From positions 1 to 64,000 of the forward strand of contig NZ_PDKG01000002.1 of the NCBI RefSeq assembly GCF_004116725.1: a stretch of 64,000 nt of DNA. Reading direction: 5' to 3'. Position 1 is the first letter of the stretch. Each line of letters begins with the position of its first letter. The notes under the pieces were generated by a model. The model worked only from the letters and a program-made list of their open reading frames with translations. It had not been told where the DNA came from and did no database searches. Positions 54,176 through 62,811 of this stretch are shown piece by piece. This DNA is from Arcobacter sp. CECT 8986 (GTDB lineage Bacteria; Campylobacterota; Campylobacteria; Campylobacterales; Arcobacteraceae). Position numbers and translations under genes: made by a program.

Positions 54176-55000
54176 ATGAATAAAGAAGATTATTTTATAC
54201 AACAATTTACAAATCAAACAAATTTAATAGGTGATGATGCAGCAGTAGTTGGTGAAATGGTTTACTCTCAAGATGCTTTTTTTGAAAATGTACACTTTAA
54301 AAAAGAGTGGATGAGTTTAAAACAAATTGCTGCAAAATCAATGCTTGTAAATATTTCTGATGCAATTGCAATGAATGCAATACCTCAATATGCACTTTTA
54401 ACAGTAGGAATTCCTTCTTATTACTCAACAGCTGATATGAGAAAATTAGCAAATGGATTTAAGAAAGTAGCAAAAGATTATAATATCAAAATTATTGGTG
54501 GAGATACTATCTGTAATGATAAACTAGATATCTCAGTAACAATAATTTCTAAAAGTGTAGCTCCTATATTTAGAAGTGGTGCAAAAAAAGATGATTTAGT
54601 TTGTTATACTGGTGATTTGGGTAGTTGCAAAAAAGATTTAAAAAAACTTTTTAAAGGTAAAAAAATACCTTCAAAATCAAAGTTTATAAAACCTAAATTA
54701 AAAGGTGAGTTCTTTTATGAAGTTGCAAAATATGTAAACTCATCATTGGATATTTCAGATGGACTATTTTTTGAACTTGAAAGATTATCAAAATCAAGTA
54801 AAGTTGGATTTGAATTTTTTGAAAAAATACCAGAAAATATAGGAACATCAGGGGAAGAGTATGAGATGTTATTTACTTTTCCAAAGAAACATTTAGAAAA
54901 GATTATGCAAGCATCTAAAAAACACAATATTGCATTAAATATATTTGCTAAAGTAGTTGATGGAAAATATGAAACAAAGTATAAAAATCATCATTTTTAA
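54176..55000 (+). CDS. thiL: Thiamine-monophosphate kinase
   Basis: ThiL phosphorylates thiamine monophosphate to the active diphosphate. The 274 residues show the PurM-like fold. The N-terminal metal/ATP site is NLIGDDAAVVGEMVYSQDAF, followed by KSMLVNISDAIAMNAIPQYA, IIGGDTICNDKLDISVTII and LDISDGLFFELERLSK. It is shorter than the E. coli enzyme (about 325 residues). The ATG lies against the promoter -10 box, suggesting leaderless translation. truD follows 19 nt later. Confidence 0.92.
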   Translation: MNKEDYFIQQFTNQTNLIGDDAAVVGEMVYSQDAFFENVHFKKEWMSLKQIAAKSMLVNISDAIAMNAIPQYALLTVGIPSYYSTADMRKLANGFKKVAKDYNIKIIGGDTICNDKLDISVTIISKSVAPIFRSGAKKDDLVCYTGDLGSCKKDLKKLFKGKKIPSKSKFIKPKLKGEFFYEVAKYVNSSLDISDGLFFELERLSKSSKVGFEFFEKIPENIGTSGEEYEMLFTFPKKHLEKIMQASKKHNIALNIFAKVVDGKYETKYKNHHF

Positions 55001-55019
55001 TATAAATAAGGAATAATAA

Positions 55020-56084
55020 TTGGACAATTTACAAAGATACTTAAATCACTCAAAAATAGATGTAGTTTTCAAACAAAGTAAAGATGACTTCGTAGTAACA
55101 GAAGTGCCTTTATATGACTTCACAAATGAGGGTGAACACTTAATTATTAAGTTTAGAAAAAAAGAATTAACAACTTGGGATGCTGTATCTATTTTTGCAA
55201 ATCATTTAGGTTGCTCACCAAGAGATATTGGTTATGCAGGATTAAAAGATAAAAACGCAATGACAATACAAAGTATCTCTGTAAACAAAAAATATGAAGA
55301 GAAACTTGCTAGTTTTGAAAATGAAAAGATAAAAATATTAGAGACTACTTATCATAAAAATAAAATAAAAATAGGGCATCTTAAAGGTAACAAATTTTTT
55401 ATTAGATTAAAAAGAGTTTCACCTGTTGATGCAAGAATAATTGAGCAAGTTCTAGCACAATTAGCAATCTTTGGTATGCCAAATTATTTTGGTTTTCAAA
55501 GATTTGGAATAGAAGGTGATAACTACAAAAAAGGTGAAGAGATTGTAAATGGTCAAAGAAGAGAAAAAGATAGAAAATTAAGACAAATGTATGTAAATGC
55601 ATATCAAAGTTTTCTATTTAATAATTGGCTATCTAAAAGAATTGAAATCTCAAAATTAGTAGAAGCTTTTGAGCCAAAAGAGATTTATCAAAAATTACAA
55701 TTGCCACAAGATTTAGTAAAACAAATGAAAGAGCAAAAACACCCATTTAAGATTATGCTTGGGGATTTACTTAGTCATTACCCTTTTGGTAAGATTTTTT
55801 ATGCTGAAGATTTATCTACTGAAGCAACTAAGTTTTTTGATAAAGATAGAGTTCCAACTGGATTATTATGTGGAAAAAGAGTAAAAGTTGCACAAGATTA
55901 TGCACTTGAATATGAAAAAGAGTTCACTAAAACTTTAAAAGAAGATGGAGCAAGAAGATTTGCTTGGGTTTTCCCATCAGACATTGAAAGCAACTATAAA
56001 GAAGATAAAAACTGGATGGAATTATCTTTTTATCTACCTAAAGGCTCTTACGCTACTGAATTTATAGCTGAGTTAATTCATTAA
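55020..56084 (+). CDS. truD: tRNA pseudouridine(13) synthase TruD
   Basis: TruD makes pseudouridine 13 in tRNA-Glu. The catalytic Asp is in GYAGLKDKNAMTIQSISV, RLKRVSPVDARIIEQVLA and NYFGFQRFGIEGDNYKKGEEI follow, and MYVNAYQSFLFNNWLSKRI is the TruD-specific helix. The 354-residue length is normal. The start is TTG at 55020, with AAGGA upstream, and no in-frame ATG fits. It is co-oriented with thiL. Confidence 0.94.
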   Translation: MDNLQRYLNHSKIDVVFKQSKDDFVVTEVPLYDFTNEGEHLIIKFRKKELTTWDAVSIFANHLGCSPRDIGYAGLKDKNAMTIQSISVNKKYEEKLASFENEKIKILETTYHKNKIKIGHLKGNKFFIRLKRVSPVDARIIEQVLAQLAIFGMPNYFGFQRFGIEGDNYKKGEEIVNGQRREKDRKLRQMYVNAYQSFLFNNWLSKRIEISKLVEAFEPKEIYQKLQLPQDLVKQMKEQKHPFKIMLGDLLSHYPFGKIFYAEDLSTEATKFFDKDRVPTGLLCGKRVKVAQDYALEYEKEFTKTLKEDGARRFAWVFPSDIESNYKEDKNWMELSFYLPKGSYATEFIAELIH

Positions 56085-56140
56085 ATAATTAAAAATATAT
56101 TAAATAATGTCAATTTTCGTTATTTATGTTAAGTTAAAAA

Positions 56141-56170
56141 AAGATAGACTTATATAATAAAGTCTATCTT
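56141..56170 (+). promoter_or_regulatory. Inverted repeat bracketing the -10 box of the CheZ-like gene
   Basis: AAGATAGACTT (56141-56151) is exactly complementary to AAGTCTATCTT (56160-56170). The loop contains TATAAT (56153-56158), a good -10 hexamer. The ATG follows at 56182 with AAAGGT between. A repressor operator overlapping the promoter is one reading. On the minus strand the 56141 arm is followed by T7, so a terminator for antisense transcription is the other. Confidence 0.55.
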
Positions 56171-56181
56171 AAAGGTCATAT

Positions 56182-56541
56182 ATGAAATATGAAGAGCTTA
56201 TAAAAGAACTGTGTGATGTTATTAAAGAGTCTGAAAAAAATGCAAGTTTAATTTATGACAATTTTGAATCTATTCAAGATAATATAAATACTTCTTCTTT
56301 ATCAATGAAAGAAAAAAAGAAAATCTCAGATAAAATCTCAAATTCATTTGGTTTGTTACAACACCAAGATATGCATAGACAAAAAATCGAAAGAGTAGTA
56401 AACTTTGTTTGTGAAAAAAATAATATCGATAAATCTCAATATAACTTAGCAGATTCTGCTAAAACAATTGATAAAACTGATTCTACTGATGTTGTTAGTG
56501 AAGATGAATTAGAAGCTTTAATTAAACAAATGCAAGGTTAA
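56182..56541 (+). CDS. Small CheZ-like chemotaxis protein (putative CheY-P phosphatase)
   Basis: The 119-residue protein is helical (about 1-80) with an acidic tail. LLQHQDMHRQKIERVVNF has Asp63 and Gln67 in the Asp-x3-Gln spacing of the CheZ active site (Asp143/Gln147 in E. coli). The C-terminus (VVSEDELEALIKQMQG) resembles the CheY-binding peptides of CheZ and FliM/FliY. It lies tail-to-tail with a chemoreceptor gene. No full CheZ homology could be tested, and 119 residues is short for CheZ, so the assignment is an inference from two motifs and context. Confidence 0.55.
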   Translation: MKYEELIKELCDVIKESEKNASLIYDNFESIQDNINTSSLSMKEKKKISDKISNSFGLLQHQDMHRQKIERVVNFVCEKNNIDKSQYNLADSAKTIDKTDSTDVVSEDELEALIKQMQG

Positions 56542-56569
56542 TAAAAGAAGAGATTAATCTTCTTTTATT
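56540..56569. terminator. Bidirectional terminator between the CheZ-like and chemoreceptor genes
   Basis: AATAAAAGAAGA pairs with TCTTCTTTTATT around a 6-nt loop, with a T-rich 3' flank on the plus strand. The hairpin overlaps both stop codons (56541 and 56554). Confidence 0.8.
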
Positions 56570-58731
56570 TTTATATTATTTAACTCTTTGAATATTTGAG
56601 ATGATGTAACTTCTACATCTTTAGCTTTTTCATTTAAAGCTTTGTTATCTTCTTTGTTTGCATTTGCATCTACTAGTTTTTGTAGTTTATTCTCTAAAGT
56701 ACTATTTAGATTTTTAATAGTTTCAATATTTTGAGTTTTTGCATCTTGTGTTTGAGAGTATGCACTTACCCAATTATTTATTGATTTATTACTTTCTACT
56801 TTCCATGATTTATAATCACCTAGTTTTGAATATATTTCATTTTTTTGTTTTAATATACTAACTTTTACTTTTGCAGTGTCATAAACCAAATCAACATCAG
56901 ATACACCAGCTCTTGCTTCTTCTAAGAAACTTGCTTTTGAAGCAGCTGATACAAGTGAATCAGACATACTTGCAATATATCCAGACATTTTAGAAATATC
57001 TTCTGCAACTTTTGCATTATTTTGTGTTGCAATATCTAAACTATTAACGGCATCATTAATTTGAATAATACCTTTTTCTTGCTCTCTTGATGCAACTGCA
57101 ACACTATCAATCATATCAATTGTACTAGAAATATGAGAGTTTAGTTCTTTGTAACCTTCAATCATATTATCAGAGATTGATTTTCCTTCTGTTGTTTTTA
57201 AAGTTGCATCTTCAACAAGCTCTTTTATCTCTCTTGCTGCTTCTGCACTTCTATTTGCTAAGTTTCTTACTTCAGCTGCAACAACAGCAAAACCTTTACC
57301 AGCTTCACCAGCAGTTGCTGCTTCAACCGCTGCATTTAATGAAAGGATATTTGTCTGGAATGCAATTTGGTCAATTACTTCAATTGCTTCGTTAATTGCA
57401 GTTACTTTTTGATTTATCTCTTCCATAGAACTTGCAGTTGTATTTGCTAAGTCCATACCTTTTTTAGCTGAACCTGTTACATTCTGAGCAAGTTTTGACA
57501 TATTTACTGTCGCTTCTGTATTACCTTTTATATTTGCAGTAATCTCTTCAAGTGCAGCAGCAGTCTCTTCTAAGCTTGCAGCTTGTTCAGTTGATGAACT
57601 AGATAGATTATCTGAAGCTTTTGATAAAAGGTGAGTACTATTACTTAACTCATCACCAGTATTCATAATCATTGCTAAGATTTCAGATGTGTTATTTCCT
57701 ACTAATTTTATTCCAGCAGCTAAAGTACCTAAGTCACCATAAATCCCATTGTCATCAATTTTATAATCAAATTTTGATTCTGAATACTCTTTTAAAGTAT
57801 CATTGATTTTTGTAAGAGTTTCTCTTGTTGAGAAAATCATACTATTTAATTTATTTTTTAAGTCTTCAACATATGGATTTGCAGCAGTTGACTTAACATC
57901 ATAAACAAAGAAACCATTGCTTGTTTTTTCTAAAACATCATTTGCTTCTTCTATTACAATCTCATCTTTTTTAATACCTTCTCTTACTTTGTCCATGTAT
58001 TGATTAAATAAAGATGCAACCTCTCCAATTTCATCTTTTGACTCAATTTCTAATTTAATATTAGTATTGTTTGATGTAAGTAAGTTTTTGAATCCAATTT
58101 TTAATTTGTTTATTGGATTTGTAGCTCTTTTTACAACTACTAAAATAAGACCAATTGTCACCCAACCAAGAATTGTAGAAATAATTAATATCTCAAAAAC
58201 TAAATCATAAACTCTTGAATCAGCTTCATTAAGTGAGAAAGTTAAATCCATAACTCCAATAACATCACCTTCTTGTTGATTAGCATGACACATTAAACAC
58301 TCTTGACTTGCAATCATTGGCTTAATCATTCTTAAATTGTGAGCTTCATCTGTTTTAAGTTCAAGAATTTGTGATTTTTTAGTCTCAAATGATTTTAGAA
58401 TATCTTTATCATTTGTGAACTTTGTCTCAGGCGCATATAATTCTATTAGTGGTTTGCTTTTTGCAACAACTAATTTTTTTACACCTTTTATACCTCTTGC
58501 TTCTTCTTCAGCTTTTTGAATATGCTCTGGAATACCAGTATTCATAGCATTTCGTAAGCTTTGGAACATTGCAGTATTTAGCATTTCAAGGTTTTCTTTT
58601 GTGACAGCAATAGAATCTTTTTTTACACTTTCAGTTGTAAAATAAACGATTGTTAAACTACTCATTGTCATAAGAATCAGTAAAGAAAAAATTATTTTAT
58701 TACTGATTTTTTTCATTACAATATCGAGCAT
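56554..58731 (-). CDS. Methyl-accepting chemotaxis protein with a heme-binding-type CxxCH sensor domain
   Basis: The product has a transmembrane helix at about 12-32, a periplasmic region of about 140 residues with [20 protein letters not shown] (Cys-x2-Cys-His near 145-149, as in DUF3365/Tll0287-like domains), and a second helix at about 180-200. HAMP follows at 200-255, then the signalling domain with hairpin tip [20 protein letters not shown]. The last 90 residues are an unusual helical extension. A redox- or ligand-sensing covalent heme is likely. ATG at 58731 has AAGGGG 7 nt upstream and is preferred over an in-frame GTG at 58737. Convergent with the CheZ-like gene. Confidence 0.87.
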   Translation of the reverse strand: MLDIVMKKISNKIIFSLLILMTMSSLTIVYFTTESVKKDSIAVTKENLEMLNTAMFQSLRNAMNTGIPEHIQKAEEEARGIKGVKKLVVAKSKPLIELYAPETKFTNDKDILKSFETKKSQILELKTDEAHNLRMIKPMIASQECLMCHANQQEGDVIGVMDLTFSLNEADSRVYDLVFEILIISTILGWVTIGLILVVVKRATNPINKLKIGFKNLLTSNNTNIKLEIESKDEIGEVASLFNQYMDKVREGIKKDEIVIEEANDVLEKTSNGFFVYDVKSTAANPYVEDLKNKLNSMIFSTRETLTKINDTLKEYSESKFDYKIDDNGIYGDLGTLAAGIKLVGNNTSEILAMIMNTGDELSNSTHLLSKASDNLSSSSTEQAASLEETAAALEEITANIKGNTEATVNMSKLAQNVTGSAKKGMDLANTTASSMEEINQKVTAINEAIEVIDQIAFQTNILSLNAAVEAATAGEAGKGFAVVAAEVRNLANRSAEAAREIKELVEDATLKTTEGKSISDNMIEGYKELNSHISSTIDMIDSVAVASREQEKGIIQINDAVNSLDIATQNNAKVAEDISKMSGYIASMSDSLVSAASKASFLEEARAGVSDVDLVYDTAKVKVSILKQKNEIYSKLGDYKSWKVESNKSINNWVSAYSQTQDAKTQNIETIKNLNSTLENKLQKLVDANANKEDNKALNEKAKDVEVTSSQIFKELNNIKIKED

Positions 58732-58856
58732 CCCCACGCCCCTTTTTTTTAAGTTTATTTATTATATAATGAATTTTATTTATAACAGATTATTGACACT
58801 GATAAATTATAATTTTTTTATAAAAATACCCAAAAGATAACAAAAGAGAATATTAA

Positions 58857-59420
58857 ATGATTGTTGGAATTGAAGGAAAAATAGAGAAGAAAGAACCGAC
58901 ACTTTTACATTTGAATGTAAATGGACTTATTTATGAAGTGTTTGTTTCTGTAAATTGTAGTTCAAAAATAACTAATAATGAAGTTAAACTTTTTACTACT
59001 CATATCATTAGAGAAGATGCACAAACTTTATATGGTTTTTTAGATATAAATGAAAAGAAACTTTTTGATACAGTAATAAAAATCAATGGAGTTGGGCCTA
59101 AAGTTGCTCTAGCTATTTGTTCTACTTTTACTCCTACTTCTTTTGCTCAAATTGTAAGTGCAAATGATGTTTCGATGCTAAAAAGAGTACCAGGAATTGG
59201 TCCAAAAGGTGCAAGTAGAATTTTAGTTGAATTATCTGGATTTGTTGTAGATGGTGATGGAAGTGATGATAATGCAGATGCATCTAGCACACTTGAAGCT
59301 TCTTTAGCTTTAGAATCACTTGGATTCAAAAAAGATGTGGTTGGAAAAATTTTAAAAACATGTAGTGCTACAAATACAAGTGATTTAGTAAAAGAAGCAC
59401 TAAAAAAATTACAAAGATAG
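58857..59420 (+). CDS. ruvA: Holliday junction branch migration protein RuvA
   Basis: RuvA binds Holliday junctions and recruits RuvB. The 187 residues show the N-terminal OB-fold ([20 protein letters not shown]), the helix-hairpin-helix pair ([16 protein letters not shown] and [19 protein letters not shown]), and a C-terminal RuvB-contacting helical domain after an acidic linker ([10 protein letters not shown]). It begins the ruvA-ddl-hydrolase-murF run, whose order matches what I remember from Campylobacter jejuni. Divergent from the chemoreceptor gene. Confidence 0.96.
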   Translation: MIVGIEGKIEKKEPTLLHLNVNGLIYEVFVSVNCSSKITNNEVKLFTTHIIREDAQTLYGFLDINEKKLFDTVIKINGVGPKVALAICSTFTPTSFAQIVSANDVSMLKRVPGIGPKGASRILVELSGFVVDGDGSDDNADASSTLEASLALESLGFKKDVVGKILKTCSATNTSDLVKEALKKLQR

Positions 59421-59438
59421 TATATTTAGGAGATTAGA

Positions 59439-60479
59439 TTGAAATTAGGTATAGTTTTTGGTGGAGTTTCATATGAACATGAGATTTCAATTGTTTCAGC
59501 AATAGCAATGAAAGATGTAATAAATACACAGTTAGTTTATATATTTTTAGATCAATATAGAGATTTTTATTTAATTCCAAATGACATAATCAAGTCAAAA
59601 CTATTCAGTAGTGGAGAATATAAAAAGTGTGAAAAATTAACTTTAGAAAAAGGTGCTTTCTTTACACAAAAAGCATTTTTGTCTAAACCAAAAAAGGTTG
59701 AAGCAGACCTATTTTTGAATATGATGCATGGTGGCGATGGTGAAGATGGAGTTATCGCATCACTTTTAGAATTTAATAATATAAAATATATTGGACCAAG
59801 AAGAGAAGCTTGTAGTGTAAGTTTTAATAAATTCTTGACTAAAGGTTATGCTTCAAGTGTAAATATTAAAACTATCGACTATAAATATTTTACAAAAAAT
59901 GATGAAGTTAAAATTGATAATTTTCCTGTTATTATTAAACCAGTAAGACTAGGAAGTTCTATTGGAGTATCAATAGTAAAATCTGAAAAAGAGTTATCAT
60001 ATGCTTTAGATGTAGCTTTTGAGTTTGATGATGCAATAATAGTTGAGCCTTTTATCTCTGGTATAAAAGAGTATAACTTAGCAGGTTGTAAAATAGATGG
60101 AGATTTTGAATTTTCTATAATTGAAGAGCCTCAAAAAGCTGAATTTTTAGATTTTGATAAAAAATATTTAGATTTTGCTAGAACAAGTACAGCATTAAAA
60201 GCTGATATTTCAGATGAACTTGCTACTAAAATAAAAGATAGTTTCAAAGCAATTTATAATACTTTATTTGATGGTGCATTAATTAGATGTGACTTTTTTG
60301 TAAAAGATAATGAAGTTTATTTAAATGAAATAAATCCAGTTCCTGGAAGTATGGCAAACTATCTATTTTCTGATTTTGATGGTGTTATTAAAAAATTATC
60401 AAATAACCTACCAAATACAAGAAATATTGTGATAAATTATGAATATGTAAATAAAATACAAGCGAGTAAAGGTAAATAA
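59439..60479 (+). CDS. ddl: D-alanine--D-alanine ligase
   Basis: Ddl joins two D-alanines for the peptidoglycan pentapeptide, the substrate of MurF encoded two genes on. The N-terminus is IVFGGVSYEHEISIVSAIAM and LNMMHGGDGEDGVIASLLEF follows. The ATP-grasp loop is PVIIKPVRLGSSIGVSIVKS and the metal site YLNEINPVPGSMANYL. The 346 residues are typical. The start is TTG at 59439 with AGGAGA upstream. It is 18 nt after ruvA and directly abuts the hydrolase gene. Confidence 0.96.
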   Translation: MKLGIVFGGVSYEHEISIVSAIAMKDVINTQLVYIFLDQYRDFYLIPNDIIKSKLFSSGEYKKCEKLTLEKGAFFTQKAFLSKPKKVEADLFLNMMHGGDGEDGVIASLLEFNNIKYIGPRREACSVSFNKFLTKGYASSVNIKTIDYKYFTKNDEVKIDNFPVIIKPVRLGSSIGVSIVKSEKELSYALDVAFEFDDAIIVEPFISGIKEYNLAGCKIDGDFEFSIIEEPQKAEFLDFDKKYLDFARTSTALKADISDELATKIKDSFKAIYNTLFDGALIRCDFFVKDNEVYLNEINPVPGSMANYLFSDFDGVIKKLSNNLPNTRNIVINYEYVNKIQASKGK

Positions 60480-61199
60480 TTGGCTGTAAAAAATATAGCA
60501 ATTTTTGAAAAAGATTTTGATATTTCTTATGAAATTGTAAACCCAACTGCAAAAAAAGATATAGTCTTTTTACATGGTTGGGGAAGCAATAAAAGCATAA
60601 TGAAAAATGCTTTTTTAAACACTTTAAAAGATTTTAGACATATCTACATTGATATGCCAGGATTTGGAAAAACTTCAAATGAATATATTCTTCAAACAAC
60701 TGATTATGTTATCATTATTGATAAATTCCTTCAAGCAATAGAATCTGTGCCAACTGCAATTGCTGGACACTCTTATGGTGGAAAAGTTGCTACATTATTA
60801 AAACCACAAAACCTTATACTTTTAAGTACTGCTGGTATTTTAGAAGAGAAAAGCTTTAGCGTAAAACTAAAAATCTTTTTTGCAAAAATTTTAAATAAAT
60901 TAGGTCTTAGAAATATTACAAAGATTTTTAGAAGTAAAGATGTTGACTCGATGAGTGAAAATATGTATGAAACTTTTAAAAATGTAGTAAATGAAGATTT
61001 TACTAATCATTTTAAAGATTTTAAAAATAATGCTTTAATTTTTTGGGGTGAAGAAGATACTGCAACTTCTTTGCAATCTGGTAAAAAGATATCACAATTA
61101 ATAGAAAAATCAACTTTCAAATCATATAAAGGAGATCACTATTTCTTTTGTAAAAATGCAGAAGATATAGCAAAACGTATAGAAAATGGAATACTTTAA
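60480..61199 (+). CDS. Alpha/beta-hydrolase fold protein
   Basis: The 239-residue protein has the oxyanion region IVFLHGWGSNKSIM, the nucleophile elbow AGHSYGGKVA (Ser in Gly-x-Ser-x-Gly) and a late His in YKGDHYFF. ALIFWGEEDTATS carries the likely acid. The catalytic triad is complete. The substrate is unknown. The conserved placement between ddl and murF suggests an envelope or cell-wall link, but that is association only. The start is TTG at 60480, directly after the ddl stop, with AAAGG 7 nt upstream. It overlaps murF by 14 nt. Confidence 0.85.
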   Translation: MAVKNIAIFEKDFDISYEIVNPTAKKDIVFLHGWGSNKSIMKNAFLNTLKDFRHIYIDMPGFGKTSNEYILQTTDYVIIIDKFLQAIESVPTAIAGHSYGGKVATLLKPQNLILLSTAGILEEKSFSVKLKIFFAKILNKLGLRNITKIFRSKDVDSMSENMYETFKNVVNEDFTNHFKDFKNNALIFWGEEDTATSLQSGKKISQLIEKSTFKSYKGDHYFFCKNAEDIAKRIENGIL

Positions 61200-62622
61200 T
61201 TTATTTACTGAGATAATTTTTATTATGGCTTTAGGTTGGTATTTGATTACCAACTTACAATGGTATAACTACAAGTTAGAAAGAGTTGTTTTAAAGCATC
61301 ATAAACAAGAGTGGCATTTTACTTATTTTGTATTTCCTATTTTAATCTTTTATGTTTTAGAGCCTATTGCTTTTGATATTTTCTTTTATGTATTTTATGC
61401 TGGATTATTCTATTTTTGGAATAAAAAATTAGATAGACCATTGGTTTTAACAAATAGAGTAAAAAGATTTTTAGCTATTTTACTTTTTATTACTTTTGCT
61501 ATACAAGCACTTTGTTTAGCTAGTGAAAGTTGTGCTTTTTTACCTATATTTATCCCTTTAATTTTAGCGTATGTAATCTCTATGATTTTAGAGAAAGTAT
61601 TTTTTATCTCTTTTAAAAATCAAGGTAAAAAACGTGTACAAAGTATGAGTGATTTAAAAATAGTTGCTATTACTGCATCATATGGTAAAACGTCGATGAA
61701 AAACTATTTATATCAAGTGCTTAGACACAAATTTATAACTTATAAAACTCCAAGGTCTGTAAATACTATTGCGGGAATAGTTTTAGATGTAAATAGAGAT
61801 TTACCAGCAAATACACAGGTTTATATTGCAGAAGCTGGAGCAAGACAAGAGGGTGATATTTTAGAAATAACAGAATTTTTAGAACCTCAATATTGTGTGA
61901 TAGGAAGTGTTGGAGAACAACACATTGAGTATTTCAAAACTTTAGAAAATATCATTAGAACAAAATCAGAACTTTTACAATCACCAAGAATGAAAAAAGG
62001 TTTTGTACACGAAAGTGTACCATTGCAATCTCATCCTTCAATTGTAAAATTTCCTGATAATTTAAATATAACACATAGTAATCTTGATGGAATTTGGTTT
62101 GATGTTCAAATAAATGGACAATTAGAGCATTTTCATGCACCATTGCTTGGTAGTTTTAATGCGATAAACCTTACTGCTGTTATTCATGTTGCTTTAGAAT
62201 TAGGTATGAGTTTAGATGAAATAAAAGTAGCTTTTGAAAAACTAGAATCAGTTCCTCACAGACTTCAACTAATAAAAGCTGGTGGAAAAGTAATAGTAGA
62301 TGATAGTTTCAATGGAAACTTAGAGGGTATGTTAGAAGCTGTAAATATTTGTTCTACTTATGAAGGAAGAAAGATAATAGTAACTCCTGGATTAGTAGAA
62401 TCAACAGATTCAGCAAATATACTTTTAGCAAAAGAGATTAATAAACATTTTGATGTTGCAATCATCACAGGAAAATTAAATTCACATCTATTAAGTGATA
62501 ATATAGATAAAGAAAAAGTGATTATTTTAAAAGATAAATCAATCTTAGAAGATACATTGGCTAAACAGACAAAATCTGGGGATTTAATTCTTTTTGCAAA
62601 TGATGCACCAAACTTTATTTAG
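61186..62622 (+). CDS. murF: UDP-N-acetylmuramoyl-tripeptide--D-alanyl-D-alanine ligase, membrane-domain form
   Basis: MurF adds D-Ala-D-Ala to the UDP-MurNAc tripeptide. Residues 1-145 contain about four membrane segments in place of the usual soluble N-domain. The Mur ligase core follows: ATP loop ITASYGKTSMKNYL (Ala-Ser-Tyr-Gly-Lys-Thr-Ser rather than the common GSNGKTT), AEAGARQEGDILEITEF, GSVGEQHIEYFKTLENI and the C-terminal domain VPHRLQLIKAGGKVIVDDSF. The 478 residues are complete. It follows the hydrolase with a 14-nt overlap. The tandem 64-bp repeats begin right after its stop. Confidence 0.9.
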   Translation: MEYFNLFTEIIFIMALGWYLITNLQWYNYKLERVVLKHHKQEWHFTYFVFPILIFYVLEPIAFDIFFYVFYAGLFYFWNKKLDRPLVLTNRVKRFLAILLFITFAIQALCLASESCAFLPIFIPLILAYVISMILEKVFFISFKNQGKKRVQSMSDLKIVAITASYGKTSMKNYLYQVLRHKFITYKTPRSVNTIAGIVLDVNRDLPANTQVYIAEAGARQEGDILEITEFLEPQYCVIGSVGEQHIEYFKTLENIIRTKSELLQSPRMKKGFVHESVPLQSHPSIVKFPDNLNITHSNLDGIWFDVQINGQLEHFHAPLLGSFNAINLTAVIHVALELGMSLDEIKVAFEKLESVPHRLQLIKAGGKVIVDDSFNGNLEGMLEAVNICSTYEGRKIIVTPGLVESTDSANILLAKEINKHFDVAIITGKLNSHLLSDNIDKEKVIILKDKSILEDTLAKQTKSGDLILFANDAPNFI

Positions 62623-62686
62623 TTTTATAAATCCTGCTAAAAGTGGAGTTATAAGATAAAGGTCCCTTCAAAACTGGGACAGTTTT
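62623..62686 (+). repeat. 64-bp direct repeat, copy A, with two competing hairpins
   Basis: It starts at the base after the murF stop. It is identical to copy B at 62736-62799 except for one base (G at 62645, A at 62758). AAAACTG (62670-62676) can pair with CAGTTTT (62680-62686), forming a terminator-like hairpin. Alternatively GTCCC (62662-62666) can pair with GGGAC (62676-62680). The two structures exclude each other. Confidence 0.85.
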
Positions 62687-62735
62687 AATAAAAACAACTC
62701 GTTTGTTTTCTTTAGAGTTTGCTACTTTAAGGATT

Positions 62736-62799
62736 TTTTATAAATCCTGCTAAAAGTAGAGTTATAAGATAAAGGTCCCTTCAAAACTGGGACAGTTTT
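62736..62799 (+). repeat. 64-bp direct repeat, copy B, with two competing hairpins
   Basis: The same element as copy A at an offset of 113 bp, separated by a 49-bp spacer. It ends 12 nt before the HIT gene start at 62812, whose ribosome site (AAGGA) follows immediately. The competing pairs are at 62775-62779/62789-62793 and 62783-62789/62793-62799, the latter followed by T. Confidence 0.85.
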
Positions 62800-62811
62800 T
62801 AAGGATACAAA

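Noticed and set aside
54176-55000. TPP riboswitch upstream of thiL
   Set aside because: The gap before thiL is 131 nt with no CTGAGA-type motif, and the -10 box abuts the ATG, leaving no leader.
62617-62700. Frameshifted continuation of murF into the repeats
   Set aside because: The MurF C-terminal domain is complete in length before the stop at 62622, and the following sequence has no coding character.
62623-62799. CRISPR array
   Set aside because: There are only two long units (64 bp) with one spacer of 49 bp, no Cas genes, and internal terminator-like structure.
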